DNA from: Priapulus caudatus
Taxonomy: Eukaryota > Priapulida > Priapulimorpha > Priapulimorphida > Priapulidae
DNA: 29,186 nt
Assembly: GCF_000485595.1 (NCBI RefSeq)
Contig: NW_014579630.1
Coordinates: forward strand, 1 to 29,186
Reading direction: 5' to 3'
The notes beneath the pieces are model-generated. The model made no database searches, was not told the DNA's origin, and was given only the letters and a program-made list of their open reading frames with translations. Numbering within the stretch: position 1 is the stretch's first letter; each line of letters begins with the position of its first letter. Below, piece by piece: positions 1-10,023 of this stretch. Made by a program: the position numbers and the translations under genes.

Positions 1-621
1 GTGTGTGTGGTGTTTGCGCGCGCGCGTGCCCGATGCCCGACCACAGAGTGCGTCTGTGTGTGTCGTGTGTGTGTGTGTGCGTGCTGCGAGTGTGTGCGTG
101 CGTTGCGTCGCGTGCCTGTGCGTGGTGCGTGTCGTGCGTGCGTGCTGTGTCCTGTGTGCTGCGAGAGAGAAGAGAGCAGCAGTGCCGTGCGTGTTGGGTG
201 TGTTGCCGCGCGCGCGTGTTCTCTCTCTCTGTGTGTGTTGTGTGTTGTGCGTGCGGTGCGTGCTTCGTGCGTGCGGCTCGTGTGTGCGTGTGTGGGTGAG
301 AGAGTGTGTGCTGTGTTCGTGTGTGTGCGCGGTGCGCGTGGACACCGCCCCGGGGAACCCGGGCGTCACCCCGGCGGATGCACGCTCTACCAAACCGACA
401 GGCCGCCAGGACCCAGCCAATTGTGTATCTCATGTGTTGTGTGTGGTGTGTGTGTGTGGTGTGTCGTGTGCTGCTGCGTGTATCGGTGCCGCTTCTTGTT
501 GCTGGTGCTCAGTGGTGCCGTGTGTGTGTGTGTTGAGAGAGAGAGTGTGGTGCGTGTGTGCGTGTGTGCTCGTCGCGAGCGCGTGTGTGTATATCTCCCT
601 CTTATCTCTTTCTCTCTACTC

Positions 622-666
<45 letters not shown>

Positions 667-835
667 CCCCCCTCCTCCTCCCTTCCCCCTCCCGCCCTCC
701 TCTCTCTCTGTGCTGTGTGCGCTGCGCGTGCGCGTGCGCGTGTGCGTTCTTGTCTGATGCTCTGCTTGCGTGTGTGTGTGCACTGCCGCGCAGTGTGTGC
801 GTGCGTGCCGTGCGTGCGTGTGTGCGTGTGTGTGT
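1..835. repeat. TG/CG-rich simple sequence with a (TC)n tract
   Basis: Almost the whole stretch is alternating TG/GT and CG dinucleotides, with a run of CT repeats at about 605-662 followed by CCTCC-rich sequence. Long open frames on both strands are only low-complexity translations (Cys/Val/Arg one way, Thr/His the other) and are not genes. A short ordinary island at about 335-425 interrupts the repeat. There are no telomeric TTAGGG arrays. Confidence 0.9.
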
Positions 836-1984
836 AGCGCATACAAGGCAGGAGTATGAAGTGAGTGCGAAGACAAAGTGAAATAAACCACATAGTTCGA
901 TTAGAGCGGATATTCCTGCGGCAGTTGTTACAGCCGACAATTTGTCAGGACGACGAAGCCTTTACCCGGTAGGCGTCACGACGATGGTCTATTTATATAC
1001 GGCTAGCTGTAATCCATTACTATGTCGACGATTAAAGAAGCAGTGCATTCCTTATACACCGGCTAATATGAAATACGACGATTGCAGTCGCTCTGTACGC
1101 CTTCTTATCATCAAATTCATCCCATTAAAACGTTATAATATATTAGTCACATGACGAATTAAAGTGTAGCTTAATGGAGCTGGCGATTGAAGTGAAGCAG
1201 GGTTCACTAATGTGGCGGGTGGCGGCTGCGCTGCTTGCTGCTACTATGCCTTATTATGTTTCATTGTAATTAGTGCTAAATACATATGAATTTATGTATG
1301 CATTTATCATACATTGTAGTAATCGTTTATGAATTCTTCGTTATAAAATAAAAATATTTTGTGCTAAATGACCCCCCTTGACTCTCTTACAATATCAATA
1401 TTCTTTACCAAAGTCCCCTAGTCTCTACCAGGGGGAGATCTAGGCCGCCCTCAAAATCGTAGGCCATGCCAACCTGCCCACCTGCCCCCCCCCCCTGTTC
1501 TGGCCTGTATATAGACTATTACTTACTATATCGACGCTGTCTGACTACTAGAATACACTCTAAACCATTAAATAATAGTAATTATCAGTCTTAACAATTA
1601 CAGTATGCCTGCAGAAGTTTTTTTATGCCTTACAAAGTTTTTATGGTTCAATTTTTTCCTCACTCATTTATATAACCTATTATAATCCTTATATAGGCCA
1701 ACACATGAATTTAGAAATACACAATAAAATGCCTGGAAAATAAGAGTAGGACTACCTCACATTTCAGCTGCCCTTGCTCTGTCAACTAGCATGGCAAAGC
1801 TGATATACCATATACCATAGTAGGCTAGAGTGACGGCATATAATGTAAAGCAAATCCGATGCGCCACCGGCCATTGTTTTTTTTTGGGGGGGCGGGCATC
1901 TTCAGAGCTGTCTGCATGGCCCAGAATGAGTGGCCCAAAGACTTTTAATGGCAGGCATAGCCATTCCGGCCGTCTAGCGGATAC
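836..1984. other. No gene recognised
   Basis: Mixed sequence with a CT/C-rich patch at about 1430-1500 and no exon-like block flanked by good splice sites. The short open frames here (942-1154 and 1757-1987) have no recognisable motif. Confidence 0.6.
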
Positions 1985-2700
1985 CACGGTTCATACACCC
2001 ACACTGAATTATTCTGGCAAGTGGCCATTCACCGATACCTGAGGCTATGCGGACATTTCTATATGAGTGCCAAAGTTTCCTTTCAGCTTAAATCTAGCTT
2101 CCAATTTGGCAGGGCGGTAACTGTTTTTAGCTCTGATGCGATATGCCCCCACCACGAAAAAATTCATGGCAGCTTGTCCATTCCTGATACTGGGACCATG
2201 CCAAACATTTTCAATAGGTTTCATGGGCTTCCGCTCTAGCTAATCTAGCTCAGATTTTGGGGGTGGGCAGTTGGGGGCGTCTGCCGGCATACACCCACCA
2301 CTGAATTATTCTCGGCAGTGGCCATTACGATACCTGCCGGACTATGCACCGAACATTTGCCAATGCGGTGCCAGAAGGTTTCCTTTCCAGCTAATCTAGG
2401 CATCAATTTTGTGGTATCCTGTTTTTAGTCTGGCGCATTGCGCCCCCACCACTAAAAAAAAGTTCTAGCAGATGTCCCATTCCTGATACCTGGACCATGC
2501 CGAACATTTTCCAATAGGATTCATGGGTTTCCTCTCCACTAATTCATTAGCTCAATATTTGGGTGCCCCTTTCAAATGACCCCACTGCCACACCCACCAG
2601 CGGCTGCCGCCAGACTTATATTTCCTAAGGTACTGTACACGATCATGCTATATGCAATGAAAATTGGTTTCCTTTCCAACTAGCTGACCCCTGCGGCTCC
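1985..2700. repeat. Degenerate tandem repeat, about 150-bp half-units in a 300-bp period
   Basis: CACCCACACTGAATTATTCT near 1997 recurs as CACCCACCACTGAATTATTC near 2291, and long stretches follow in the same order: GGCCATT, GATACCTG, ACCATGC, GAACATTT, CAAT, GGTTTCCTTTCCAGCTAATC. Within each period a half-unit (for example 2445-2590) follows the same order, beginning CCCCCACCACTAAA. About four to five diverged half-units are visible, the last trailing off near 2680. Origin is unknown; it may be an old satellite or the core repeat of a non-autonomous element. Confidence 0.75.
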
Positions 2701-2704
2701 GGTC

Positions 2705-2820
2705 TAAAAGCCGCGGTCACACGGAGCGAAGAACTCGGGTTCGAAACGACCCGCTGTCGAAACGACACGGAGCGTCGGTGAGAGAGCGTTCACACACGCT
2801 ATGCGAGCTGTGAGCCTGAG
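2705..2820. repeat. GC-rich dispersed repeat, copy 1
   Basis: GTCACACGGAGCGAAGAACT, followed by a TCGGGTTCGAAACGACCCG-like segment, matches the reverse complement of about 7370-7415. The block is CG-rich in AT-rich surroundings. It is probably a fragment of a dispersed element; no ends can be defined. Confidence 0.6.
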
Positions 2821-3490
2821 AAAAAAATTACAATGCCGTCCAAGCAAACAATGCGAATTTAAACAATCAAACTCTTCTGACTGACTTCCAACTATTCTGC
2901 TTTACTTCCGTGTTGCTGTAAACATAACCACTTGCTTGTATGTAATGATTTTGTCAAAAATTAACGAGCTACTCGTCAAACTACTCTGTTTCTATCTATC
3001 AGTAGAAAAGGAATAGATTGAGTCGAATGAGAACGATATATTCAATCAAGGCAGAGGATCGCGTTACACACTCGGAGACGTAGATTATCGGCTTGTTGAC
3101 GCCAACATTTACGTGCGAGGGGTAAAAGACCAGAATCGATCGGACACTACCGAAGAGTGTTGACTTTTTGGGATGCAATTGTCTGTAATTGCGTCAATGC
3201 AGCAGTGCGATTAAGAAAATTTCCGAATGATAAAGATACATTTTCAGGTCGAGTTAACGCGGTTCTCCCCCTGTCCCCCGGGCGTACTGCCGAACGTACC
3301 CTAGGGTACGTCCGGTATACCGGAACCGCACCCTGGTACTATCTAATATGCCGCCGAATTTATCATTCATTTTATAAAAACATTCATGTTTGAACAAACT
3401 TCATAATGCATTTATTACTTAACTTCTGACGGTGAGGCAGCTCAAGCTCATGCTTGACATATCCGTTTACAAATTTCTTTAATAATATAT
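2821..3490. other. No gene recognised; short palindromes
   Basis: Nothing gene-like. Two perfect palindromes lie almost side by side: CGTACCCTAGGGTACG (3295-3310) and CCGGTATACCGG (3312-3323), in a small CG-rich patch. The open frame at 3157-3393 has no recognisable features. Confidence 0.6.
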
Positions 3491-3780
3491 TAATTAATTT
3501 ATCTGTCATATTATATAATTTTCAGTACAATCGACTGAAAGACAGAATTGTAACAGACACCAATATGCGAAAACGCTATTAAATTAATAAATTAATTATC
3601 TGCATATTATATAATGCAGTACAATCGCCCCCACTGAAAGACAGATTGGTAGACAGACACCAATAGCGAAAACAGCTATTAAATTAATAAATTAATAAAT
3701 TAATAACTATAATTTCAGTACCTATGCTATCGACTAAGGACAGAATTGTAGAAGAGACACTAATATGCGAAAATCATTAT
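3491..3780. repeat. Three-copy tandem repeat, about 100-110 bp unit
   Basis: Each copy runs TTAATTAAT...ATTATATAAT...CAGTACAATCGACTGAAAG, then ACAGAATTGTA, then GACACCAATATGCGAAAA. Copies begin near 3491, 3594 and 3700. The second carries CGCCCCCACTG where the first has CGACTG, and the third is the most diverged. Confidence 0.85.
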
Positions 3781-4675
3781 CGTGGAAAAGAGGATTGCCA
3801 TAACACTTGTGGCGTTAGCAAACTTCTATTGAATACAGAAGTCTAGCCGTCACATCTTTGAAGTCGAAAAAGTACTGTGCTGTCAGCATTGTCAATGAAG
3901 TCTGCCTTGTGATACAAAGAAGCTTTTCCCGGATGTTTGTATTTGCGCGCCGATAGCCAGGCTTAAAGAAACCATGCGGGATTTTTCGAGGACAATTGGG
4001 GGGTTTCCGCAAGTGTTCGGGGCAGTGGAATGGGTCGCATAACCAATTTTGTCGCCACAGGACAATTCGAAATGATTATTTGTAACGAAAGAGTTGACAC
4101 AGTTTGAACATCCAGGCATTTGTCGACCGAACTATATGTTGATGAGCTTAAATGTTGGTGGCCGCAGTGTTCATGACAGTCGAGAATACTAGCGAACATC
4201 ATCATTGTATCGCAGAGCAGAACAGGGCATCCTTGTGCAAAATCTTGAAACAAACTATTACATAATGTTGATACTCCCTCCATTAATTCTCGAGATCCTG
4301 CTTCTGTACCTTGGCTATGAATCCGTATCCTGTTAATCGAAAACTAATCGGGCGAGAAACACTTTAAACTATCGCCTGAGTGCGTGCACGGGTAGTATAG
4401 TCGCAAATGCTTGTTAGGGCGACTCAATGGATGGCGAATTCTACTGAAACGGGTAGACTGTCATTTGGATTAATATTCCAGCATTAATTGCAACTTGCTG
4501 TACTTTACATAAATATTTGTGAACATCCGCGATGATTCAACGCCGTGAACTTTTCATTAATGAAGCTGGAGAATGTGATGCATCAGAGAAACAATCTGCA
4601 ACACCCCAGCAACTCGTCGTGCTGTTTGTGTCCTGATGCTTTAAAGATATTTTGAAGAACACCGCTTGTAAAATA
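3781..4675. other. No gene recognised
   Basis: On the - strand, frames stay open over roughly 4283-3815 but switch frame, match no family I recognise, and lack clear splice sites. I do not call a gene. Confidence 0.5.
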
Positions 4676-4789
4676 CAGCTAAAACTCGCATAAGTCGACA
4701 CTTGGACGCGATATTTGTGCAGACACAAAAATCGTAGTCGACACAAAATGCTGGTCCGAAACAGTATCGACTTAATGCGAGTTTTACTG
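4676..4789. mobile_element. Short MITE with pogo/Tc1-like terminal inverted repeats
   Basis: A 114-bp element begins CAGCTAAAACTCGCATAAGT and ends with the inverse GCATTAAGTCGATACTG-type sequence (read in reverse, CAGTAAAACTCGCATTAAGT). Both ends are flanked by TA (4674-4675 and 4790-4791), the target duplication expected of the Tc1/mariner/pogo superfamily. It has no coding capacity, so it would have been moved in trans by a transposase encoded elsewhere. Confidence 0.85.
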
Positions 4790-5299
4790 TATGCACAAAT
4801 TTCTATGCTAAGCCTTTGTCGATACCGCATGTTGCGTTAAACTCGGGATTACTAGTGTTACGGCGTGTGACAATAACAGCAGCGTCATTCATTTTCTAAG
4901 TCCAGTGAAACAAAATCATCACAAAATATTAGTTTATACTTTATAGAAGGATAATTCATCTTCCTGCTGTGAAGAATAAATACTGCCTGTTGCTGGCCTG
5001 TTGTGCAGAAGCTGTCTTGACTGTAAAGTTTCAGCGTAAACAGCTAAACATTACGAAATTCGATGATCTCTTGCATCCTTCCGTCCCTTTCTCTCTACCT
5101 CACTCTTCCTTGTTCATTTTCTTCTCTCTCCTGCTCTTTTTTCAATGCGGGCGGAGCTCATTTGTTTCCGCATTCCAAAACTGTCATCAGACTCTTTCAA
5201 TAGTCCTAGACATAGACATCCAAAAACACATCGTCAGCTTTTTTCTTTCTATTTCCTTTTCCTGCTCCCTTCCTGCCGAAAAAATAAAAAACGTCGAGG
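4790..5299. other. No gene recognised
   Basis: Contains pyrimidine-rich patches (about 5085-5140 and 5238-5275). The open frame over 4969-5304 begins with GTG, is dominated by the pyrimidine tracts and is not credible as a gene. Confidence 0.5.
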
Positions 5300-5680
5300 C
5301 ATAATTTAATATTATTTAAAATTATGTAAATAATAATAAAATATATATAAATAATATAATATATTATTATAAATATAATATTTATTTAATATATATAATT
5401 GAGATTATATCATAATTGATGATATATATGGCTGCGAGTTAAATTTGTTTGTGCAACCAGACTCTTTAAATAATTAATTATCTTATAAACATAATTATTA
5501 AATATAAGTATATATATATAAAGTAATATATTATCTATAAATATAATACTTTTTTTAATATAATTATAATGATATTATATCATATATTGATTGAATGATG
5601 ATAACTATAGGTATAATTGAGCTGATATGGTATTGATATGATATGGCTGTGTTAAATTTTTTGCAACCAGACTCAAAGAT
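5300..5680. repeat. AT-rich tandem duplication, about 205-bp unit
   Basis: Two diverged copies each consist of 150 or more bases of almost pure A/T ending in a conserved tail: GGCTGCGAGTTAAATTTGTT...TGCAACCAGACTC (about 5430-5464) and GGCTGTGTTAAATTTTTTGC...AACCAGACTC (about 5643-5674). Confidence 0.8.
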
Positions 5681-6692
5681 TTCTGCATCATTGACAAGAA
5701 AAGTTATAGATAATAAATATTCGACCTTTGTGCTATATGGCACACTTCTTCCTTTTCTGCGATTATTTCTTTTTCATGGATTTAGGGTGTGCTGGCTGTA
5801 GGTAACTTATGCCTGAAACATTTATTCGTCTCTTAGTTTATTGCTGATGATTATTGACTGCATACTTAAAAGTCCATCTAATCATATCTATACTCAATTC
5901 TCTTAAATTTAACGCGGATACTTCAAAGAAAGACTCACTCCTGAACAACCTGTGTTTGTATTCTGAATAATAAATGACAGGTACCAGTAATTCGCGCATC
6001 AGCTGCAGATTCCACAGCACTATTAACTACAATGACAAAACACAAAATACATCAAAGCTGAGAAATAATTTTACAGCATTTGGACGCCTATTTTTGTTCT
6101 GGGCAAAATGGGGAAAACCCCAGAGTATTAGCCTACTAGTTACTACATAGTCGTATGGCCTCAAACCATGATCAAAAATTTCTAGTGTGTAAGAATTCCT
6201 AACATCGAAACGCCCGTGTCTGGGCTGTACACATCGTGCCTGCTGCTGGCGTGTCATTGATTGAAGTACGTGTGAGGGGGAGTGCACCCGAATTGTGTCA
6301 GTCGCGTGGGGTGTAGGGGTGGGCCACCGCTGGTATGAAGAGCGACAGCAAAACTCGTTCATGAGTTGAGAAAAAGCTGCTAAATTACGATTTTACATGT
6401 AATATACTCTAATATGATAATGCACTGCAACTAAAATGTGCTACGGCCTCTAGATTGCAAGTAACAATTTTGGATAACTAAAACCAAAAATTTCGGAACA
6501 AGTAAAAAATTGCTTCTTTGTTGCCGACAGTTTATTCAAATTGATCTATTGTGCTAACTACAATACGTTGTACTACTATCCTCTTAAGATCCTCTTCCTG
6601 CCCCCGCCTCATTGGATTGCGTCATCCTCCACTACTGGTCCTACTGCCTCAAGCCGATGACGATTCCAGCAACGGCTGGCTGGCGTAATTCA
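5681..6692. other. No gene recognised
   Basis: Contains a 111-codon open frame on the - strand (6362-6027). I see no domain, signal peptide or membrane segment in it and its 3' half is AT-rich, so I leave it uncalled. Confidence 0.5.
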
Positions 6693-6980
6693 TGCCAAGA
6701 CGCCTCCCAATACTTCGTCCAGATCATTAAAGTAGCCTGCACGTTGTGCGCGCTCTTCCCGATCTGTTGTTGTTATCAAAGACTTTCTTGTACGTTGTTT
6801 CGAATCTCTTGAGCGATTACTCACTTGCAGAATAATTTTATGAATTCTCGCATTGCCAGTTTTTCTACGATGTCTTGATAGACTACTCGATTTTCTCGAG
6901 TCCCCTTAGTTGTTCCTGAATAAAATCAGTTTTCCACGATCTCCAAAAAGCAAAAGAGCGACGTTCTCCTCGTGTAACCA
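6693..6980 (-). pseudogene. Decayed Myb/SANT-like DNA-binding domain
   Basis: Reading the - strand from 6980, pieces of one Myb/SANT-like (MSANTD/Harbinger-type) domain appear in the expected order but in different frames. They are W-x3-EENVALLLFGD, then IQEQL (6922-6908), ENRVVYQDIVEKLA, YKKVFDNNNRSG, and YFNDLDEVLGG ending near 6693. In intact relatives these form one helix-turn-helix domain of about 95 residues, and the span here is 288 bp. It is broken by at least two frameshifts (before ENRVV, and between NNNRSG and YFNDLDEVLG) and a TGA at 6823-6821. Such domains occur in Harbinger transposon-associated proteins and in host MSANTD genes. With no intron or neighbouring transposase visible, I cannot say which it came from. 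The family assignment rests on motif order read by eye. Confidence 0.7.
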
Positions 6981-7239
6981 TAGTTCTGCTTTTTGTTTGG
7001 CCATTTATATATTTATACTAGTATATTAGTGAAAATACTGAAATGTGTAGATCGAAACTGTTGTTATTGTGACTATAGGCAATGCCCGTTAGGGTGGTCA
7101 GAACTTTGACTAACAAAATGCTCTACCTTTAAGAAACATTGTAAAAACAATGTATAAAATTTCTACGATTAGATTTAGATGGAGCCCCTTTAGTTATACA
7201 TTGTTTTTTTTTACATTGCCATTGTGTTTTCGTGTTGTG
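6981..7239. other. No gene recognised
   Basis: AT-rich spacer between the Myb/SANT relic and the GC-rich repeat; no coding or repeat signal. Confidence 0.5.
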
Positions 7240-7430
7240 ACGTACTAATTCCGACCCGAGTCGCGCGTTCACACGACAAAAATGAACCAGGACTCGAGTC
7301 GTTTTCGACCCGAGTCGTTTTCGTACCGAGAAAACGTCCGTGTGAACGCTCGTCCCGGGACGCATTTGACACGGGTCGTTTTCGACCCGAATTCCTTCGC
7401 TCCGTGTGAACGCGGCTGTGTGAAAATGCC
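7240..7430. repeat. GC-rich dispersed repeat, copy 2 (opposite to copy 1)
   Basis: Repeated short motifs: GACCCGAGTCG (7252), GACTCGAGTCGTTTTCGACC (7291) and GGGTCGTTTTCGACCCGAAT (7372), interleaved with GTTCACACG / CGTGTGAACG at both ends. The part near 7370-7415 is the reverse complement of 2705-2760. Several open frames on both strands are by-products of this symmetric sequence. Confidence 0.7.
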
Positions 7431-7524
7431 ACACAAAATTGGGACCCCGTGTGAAATATTGTCTGCGACGAATCCTGCCATGGGAACGCAGCTGAACGCC
7501 GACTGGATCAAGAATCTTCAATAG

Positions 7525-7620
7525 TATCGTATAGTATCGTATAGTTCGTAGAAACTATTTCGTAATTACGAGAAACTATTTCGTAATTTCGAGATACTAT
7601 TTCGTAATTTCGAGATAAAA
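7525..7620. repeat. Short tandem repeat: ATAGTATCGT and a 21-22 bp unit
   Basis: ATAGTATCGT is repeated at the start, followed by three copies of CGAGAAACTATTTCGTAATT or close variants. Confidence 0.8.
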
Positions 7621-8079
7621 ATATTTTTTTGTGGCACTAAAATGCTGCCGTATGTGTGTGATAAATAACGAACAATTTTTCAGGGAAAATTTGACTGAAA
7701 AGGAAAATTACGGAGGGCAGGGCAGGGCAGGAGGGGGGAGCCCGGGTCGCGGCACGGCTCTGGATATGGAATAGATAGACTATATATATATATAGATATA
7801 GATATATCTATTGATAGACTTCTGATATGATGCATGCAACGCGCTCACGCCGGCCGTCAACCATGTGCTGCTGCAACCACACGATGTGGATCTATCCGGC
7901 GAAGGAGAGAAGTGGGTGACCGTGAGTGTGACAATTCTTCAATTTTAAGTCGTCTTTTTCCGCCTTCACGGAAGCAAGCAGTGGCAAGTCTGTGAAAATT
8001 GATTGATATGTTTGATATTCTGCATCTTGTCTTCAATTCCTTTAATAAACTGCGGGAAAACAACGTCAATTATTCAATT
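7621..8079. other. Mostly featureless; possible orphan exon fragment
   Basis: Holds a G-rich GGGCAGGGCAGGG tract (about 7714-7735), TA/GATA simple sequence (7780-7825), and a short GC-richer block at about 7831-7921 on the + strand. That block reads as an ordinary-looking peptide (LTPAVNHVLLQPHDVDLSGE) and abuts a consensus donor GTGAGT at 7922. I find no acceptor, no upstream exon and no family match, so it is not annotated as a gene. Confidence 0.35.
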
Positions 8080-8456
8080 CTGGGGCTGGTAGCGCAGGGG
8101 TTTTTCCTTCAAGTTTCTCAGGCGGGGGTTAGGGATGTCCTGTAGAGCACGGTCAGCGAAGATCTTGAGGAGGGGCTTGTGGTTGACTGCTATAATGAGG
8201 TCCTCGCAACCCAAGACGAAATACCTTGCCTTGTCTAGAGAGTCGGCTACTGCAAGTGCTTCACCTTCCACTGGAGCATAGCGTGTCTCAGCAGCATGGG
8301 TGAACCTGCTGCCAACGAGAGTTATCTTCCAGCCTGAGTTGCAGCAGAAAGGTTAATAATTTTTGCAGCCACAGTGTTTCTGCAGGAGCCAGAAGCCGAT
8401 GCCATTCTTGGACCAGTCTGTTGCAAGGCAAGTGGGTTTGCTGGGATTGAAGATTC
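8080..8456 (-). pseudogene. Retroelement RNase H domain, 3' part
   Basis: Continues the RT polyprotein on the far side of the nested element. TDWSKNGIGFWL-type sequence, which carries the first acidic residue of the RNase H fold, is followed by ETRYAPVEGEALA and then by ADSLDKARYFVLGC and VNHKPLLKI. The last of these normally reads VDHKPLLKI, so a conserved Asp is replaced by Asn. An in-frame TAA lies at 8355-8353. The coding match ends near 8080, so the connection and integrase domains are missing. Confidence 0.9.
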
Positions 8457-9227
8457 TTCCCAGCAAACACGGAACATTCTCGTAACATTCGCTGGAGGTT
8501 CTAGTTTGGTTACATTAGCCAAAAATATTCTAAGAAGTTGAACATTCCCATATCGTTATGCATTCATTGGTTTTACTTGGTGAGAGAGTTATGTTCTTGG
8601 AGTGTTTCTCGTAACATTCGCTGGAGGTTCTAGTGTGGTTACATTAGCCAAAAATATTCTAAGAACATTCCCATGTCGTTATGCATTCATTGGTTTTACA
8701 TGGTGAGAGAGTTATGTTCTTGGAATGTTCGGAAAACGTTAACCGTCCTCGGATGGGTTCGAAACTCCTAATTGCCGTTTTTGTGATGTTGCAAACTATA
8801 GCACAGGTATCAAATGTATTTTTGTTCGCAGTGGCTACGGGGACGGTAGCCGTATCTTAATGTCTTGTGGCTACGGGTACGGTAGTCCATTTGCGCATGC
8901 ATCGCTTTCCCACAAAATAATGTCGTTCACTAGCTATTAATTAATTTCCAGCCTAATTAATTAATTAATTATTTAATTATTAATTAATTAATTAATTAGC
9001 TAGCCTACACTAGTTGTTTGGGATTGATTGTCAGTTCAGAAACAGTTCAGTTCAGTTTGTTATTGAAGGCCAAACGTTATACACCATAGATTAATTTATC
9101 TGTTTTTAGACGCTATATATATATACGACTCGAGTCGCTTTATAGTTAGTGTTAAGGTTAGGGATAGGGATAGTTATACTGTTTACCTCCGCGCAACGGA
9201 GTTGCAACGGAGGTCATGTAATCGGTC

Positions 9228-9228
<1 letters not shown>

Positions 9229-9279
<51 letters not shown>
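9229..9279. repeat. (TG)n microsatellite
   Basis: Uninterrupted TG repeat of about 25 units inside the nested element. Open frames running through it (Cys-Val repeats) are not genes. Confidence 0.97.
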
Positions 9280-9281
<2 letters not shown>

Positions 9282-9454
9282 CCACGCCGCGATCGATAGC
9301 GCGTCGAGTCAGCGAGTGGCGAGTCAGCAGCAGCCACCAGTGAGCGGCGAGTCAGAGCAGGGCGAGTCAGTCAGCAGCCGCCACCAGCGAGCACATACAC
9401 GTTAGATGCTCGCGAAGGTATGCACTCTCCGTGAGTGCCCTCTGTCTGTTGTAC

Positions 9455-9455
<1 letters not shown>

Positions 9456-9485
<30 letters not shown>
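9456..9485. repeat. (TG)n microsatellite
   Basis: About 15 TG units inside the nested element. Confidence 0.95.
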
Positions 9486-9490
<5 letters not shown>

Positions 9491-9727
9491 TGGGGAATGC
9501 CGTACTCAAACATTAAGATAAGTCTGAAGCGCATACGTAGTGTTGCTGTAGTTAATATGTCATGTTCGGAGGTTGATCAATGTTATGTGAATGTTGGTAA
9601 AAACGTTCTCAGAATGTCAGGAAAACTTTCCTAAAAAACGTTATTAGAACGTTACTGAATAATGTTCTGCTAACCTAAAAGAAACGTTCCCATAACATTC
9701 AAGGAACATAACTTTGTTAGCTGGGTT

Positions 9728-10023
9728 ACGCCTTCTTCTATCTCACTAGCAATAACAGCTTTGGACTCGTCGAAAGCGCGCTGGAGGGCATCGGTCCATA
9801 CAAACGGTATGCTGGGCTTCAGGAGCTCGCGGAATGGTAGCATCTTCTCAGTCATGCTGAAGGCGTAGGAAACTTGATTGACCAGTCCGAACCATGAGCG
9901 GACATCTGTGACGTTGGTGGGCGTTGGGAAGTCAAGGATCACCTTTGAGTACTTCTCGCATGGGCGGACGCTGTCTGGGGTAATCTCAAAACCACCAAAT
10001 TCCACAACATCTGCACCAAACAT
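9728..10023 (-). pseudogene. Retroelement RT C-terminal part
   Basis: Reads VVEFGGFEITPDSVRP, then ILDFPTPTNVTDVRSWFGL and a region ending FVWTDALQRAFDESK. These are the RT thumb/connection and the beginning of RNase H in Ty3/gypsy polyproteins. It overlaps the RT frame above in a different register, so a frameshift lies near 10010-10040. It ends at 9728, where the nested DNA element begins; the last residues of the open frame below that point come from the insertion. Confidence 0.9.

Larger units (their letters stand above)
8459..9725. mobile_element. Non-autonomous DNA transposon nested in the retroelement
   Basis: This 1267-bp insertion interrupts RNase H. Its termini are inverted: CCCAGCAAACACGGAACATT at the left, and at the right the reverse complement of CCCAGCTAACAAAGTTATGT. 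TT flanks both ends (8457-8458 and 9726-9727), and removing the insert plus one TT makes the retroelement frame contiguous, which fixes the boundaries. Inside are a tandem duplication of about 128 bp (8478-8604 and 8606-8732), a GTGGCTACGGGTACGGTAG short repeat (8830-8890), TTAATTAA arrays (8935-9000), two (TG)n tracts and subterminal AACGTT/GGAACGTT-type repeats at the right. No transposase frame is present. Superfamily is undetermined. Confidence 0.88.

Noticed and set aside
1-881. Long Cys/Val- and Thr/His-rich open frames on both strands
   Set aside because: They are translations of TG/CA and TC/GA simple repeats with no start context, domains or splice structure.
3815-4283. Overlapping - strand frames that could be a decayed gene
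   Set aside because: I recognise no family, the frames do not join at splice sites, and the sequence composition is ordinary.
6027-6362. 111-codon - strand open frame
   Set aside because: No motif, no membrane or signal segment and no neighbouring exon; the length is possible by chance.
8935-9003. TTAATTAATTAA tracts as a possible replication or regulatory site
   Set aside because: They are simple AT microsatellites inside a transposon, with no other supporting signal.
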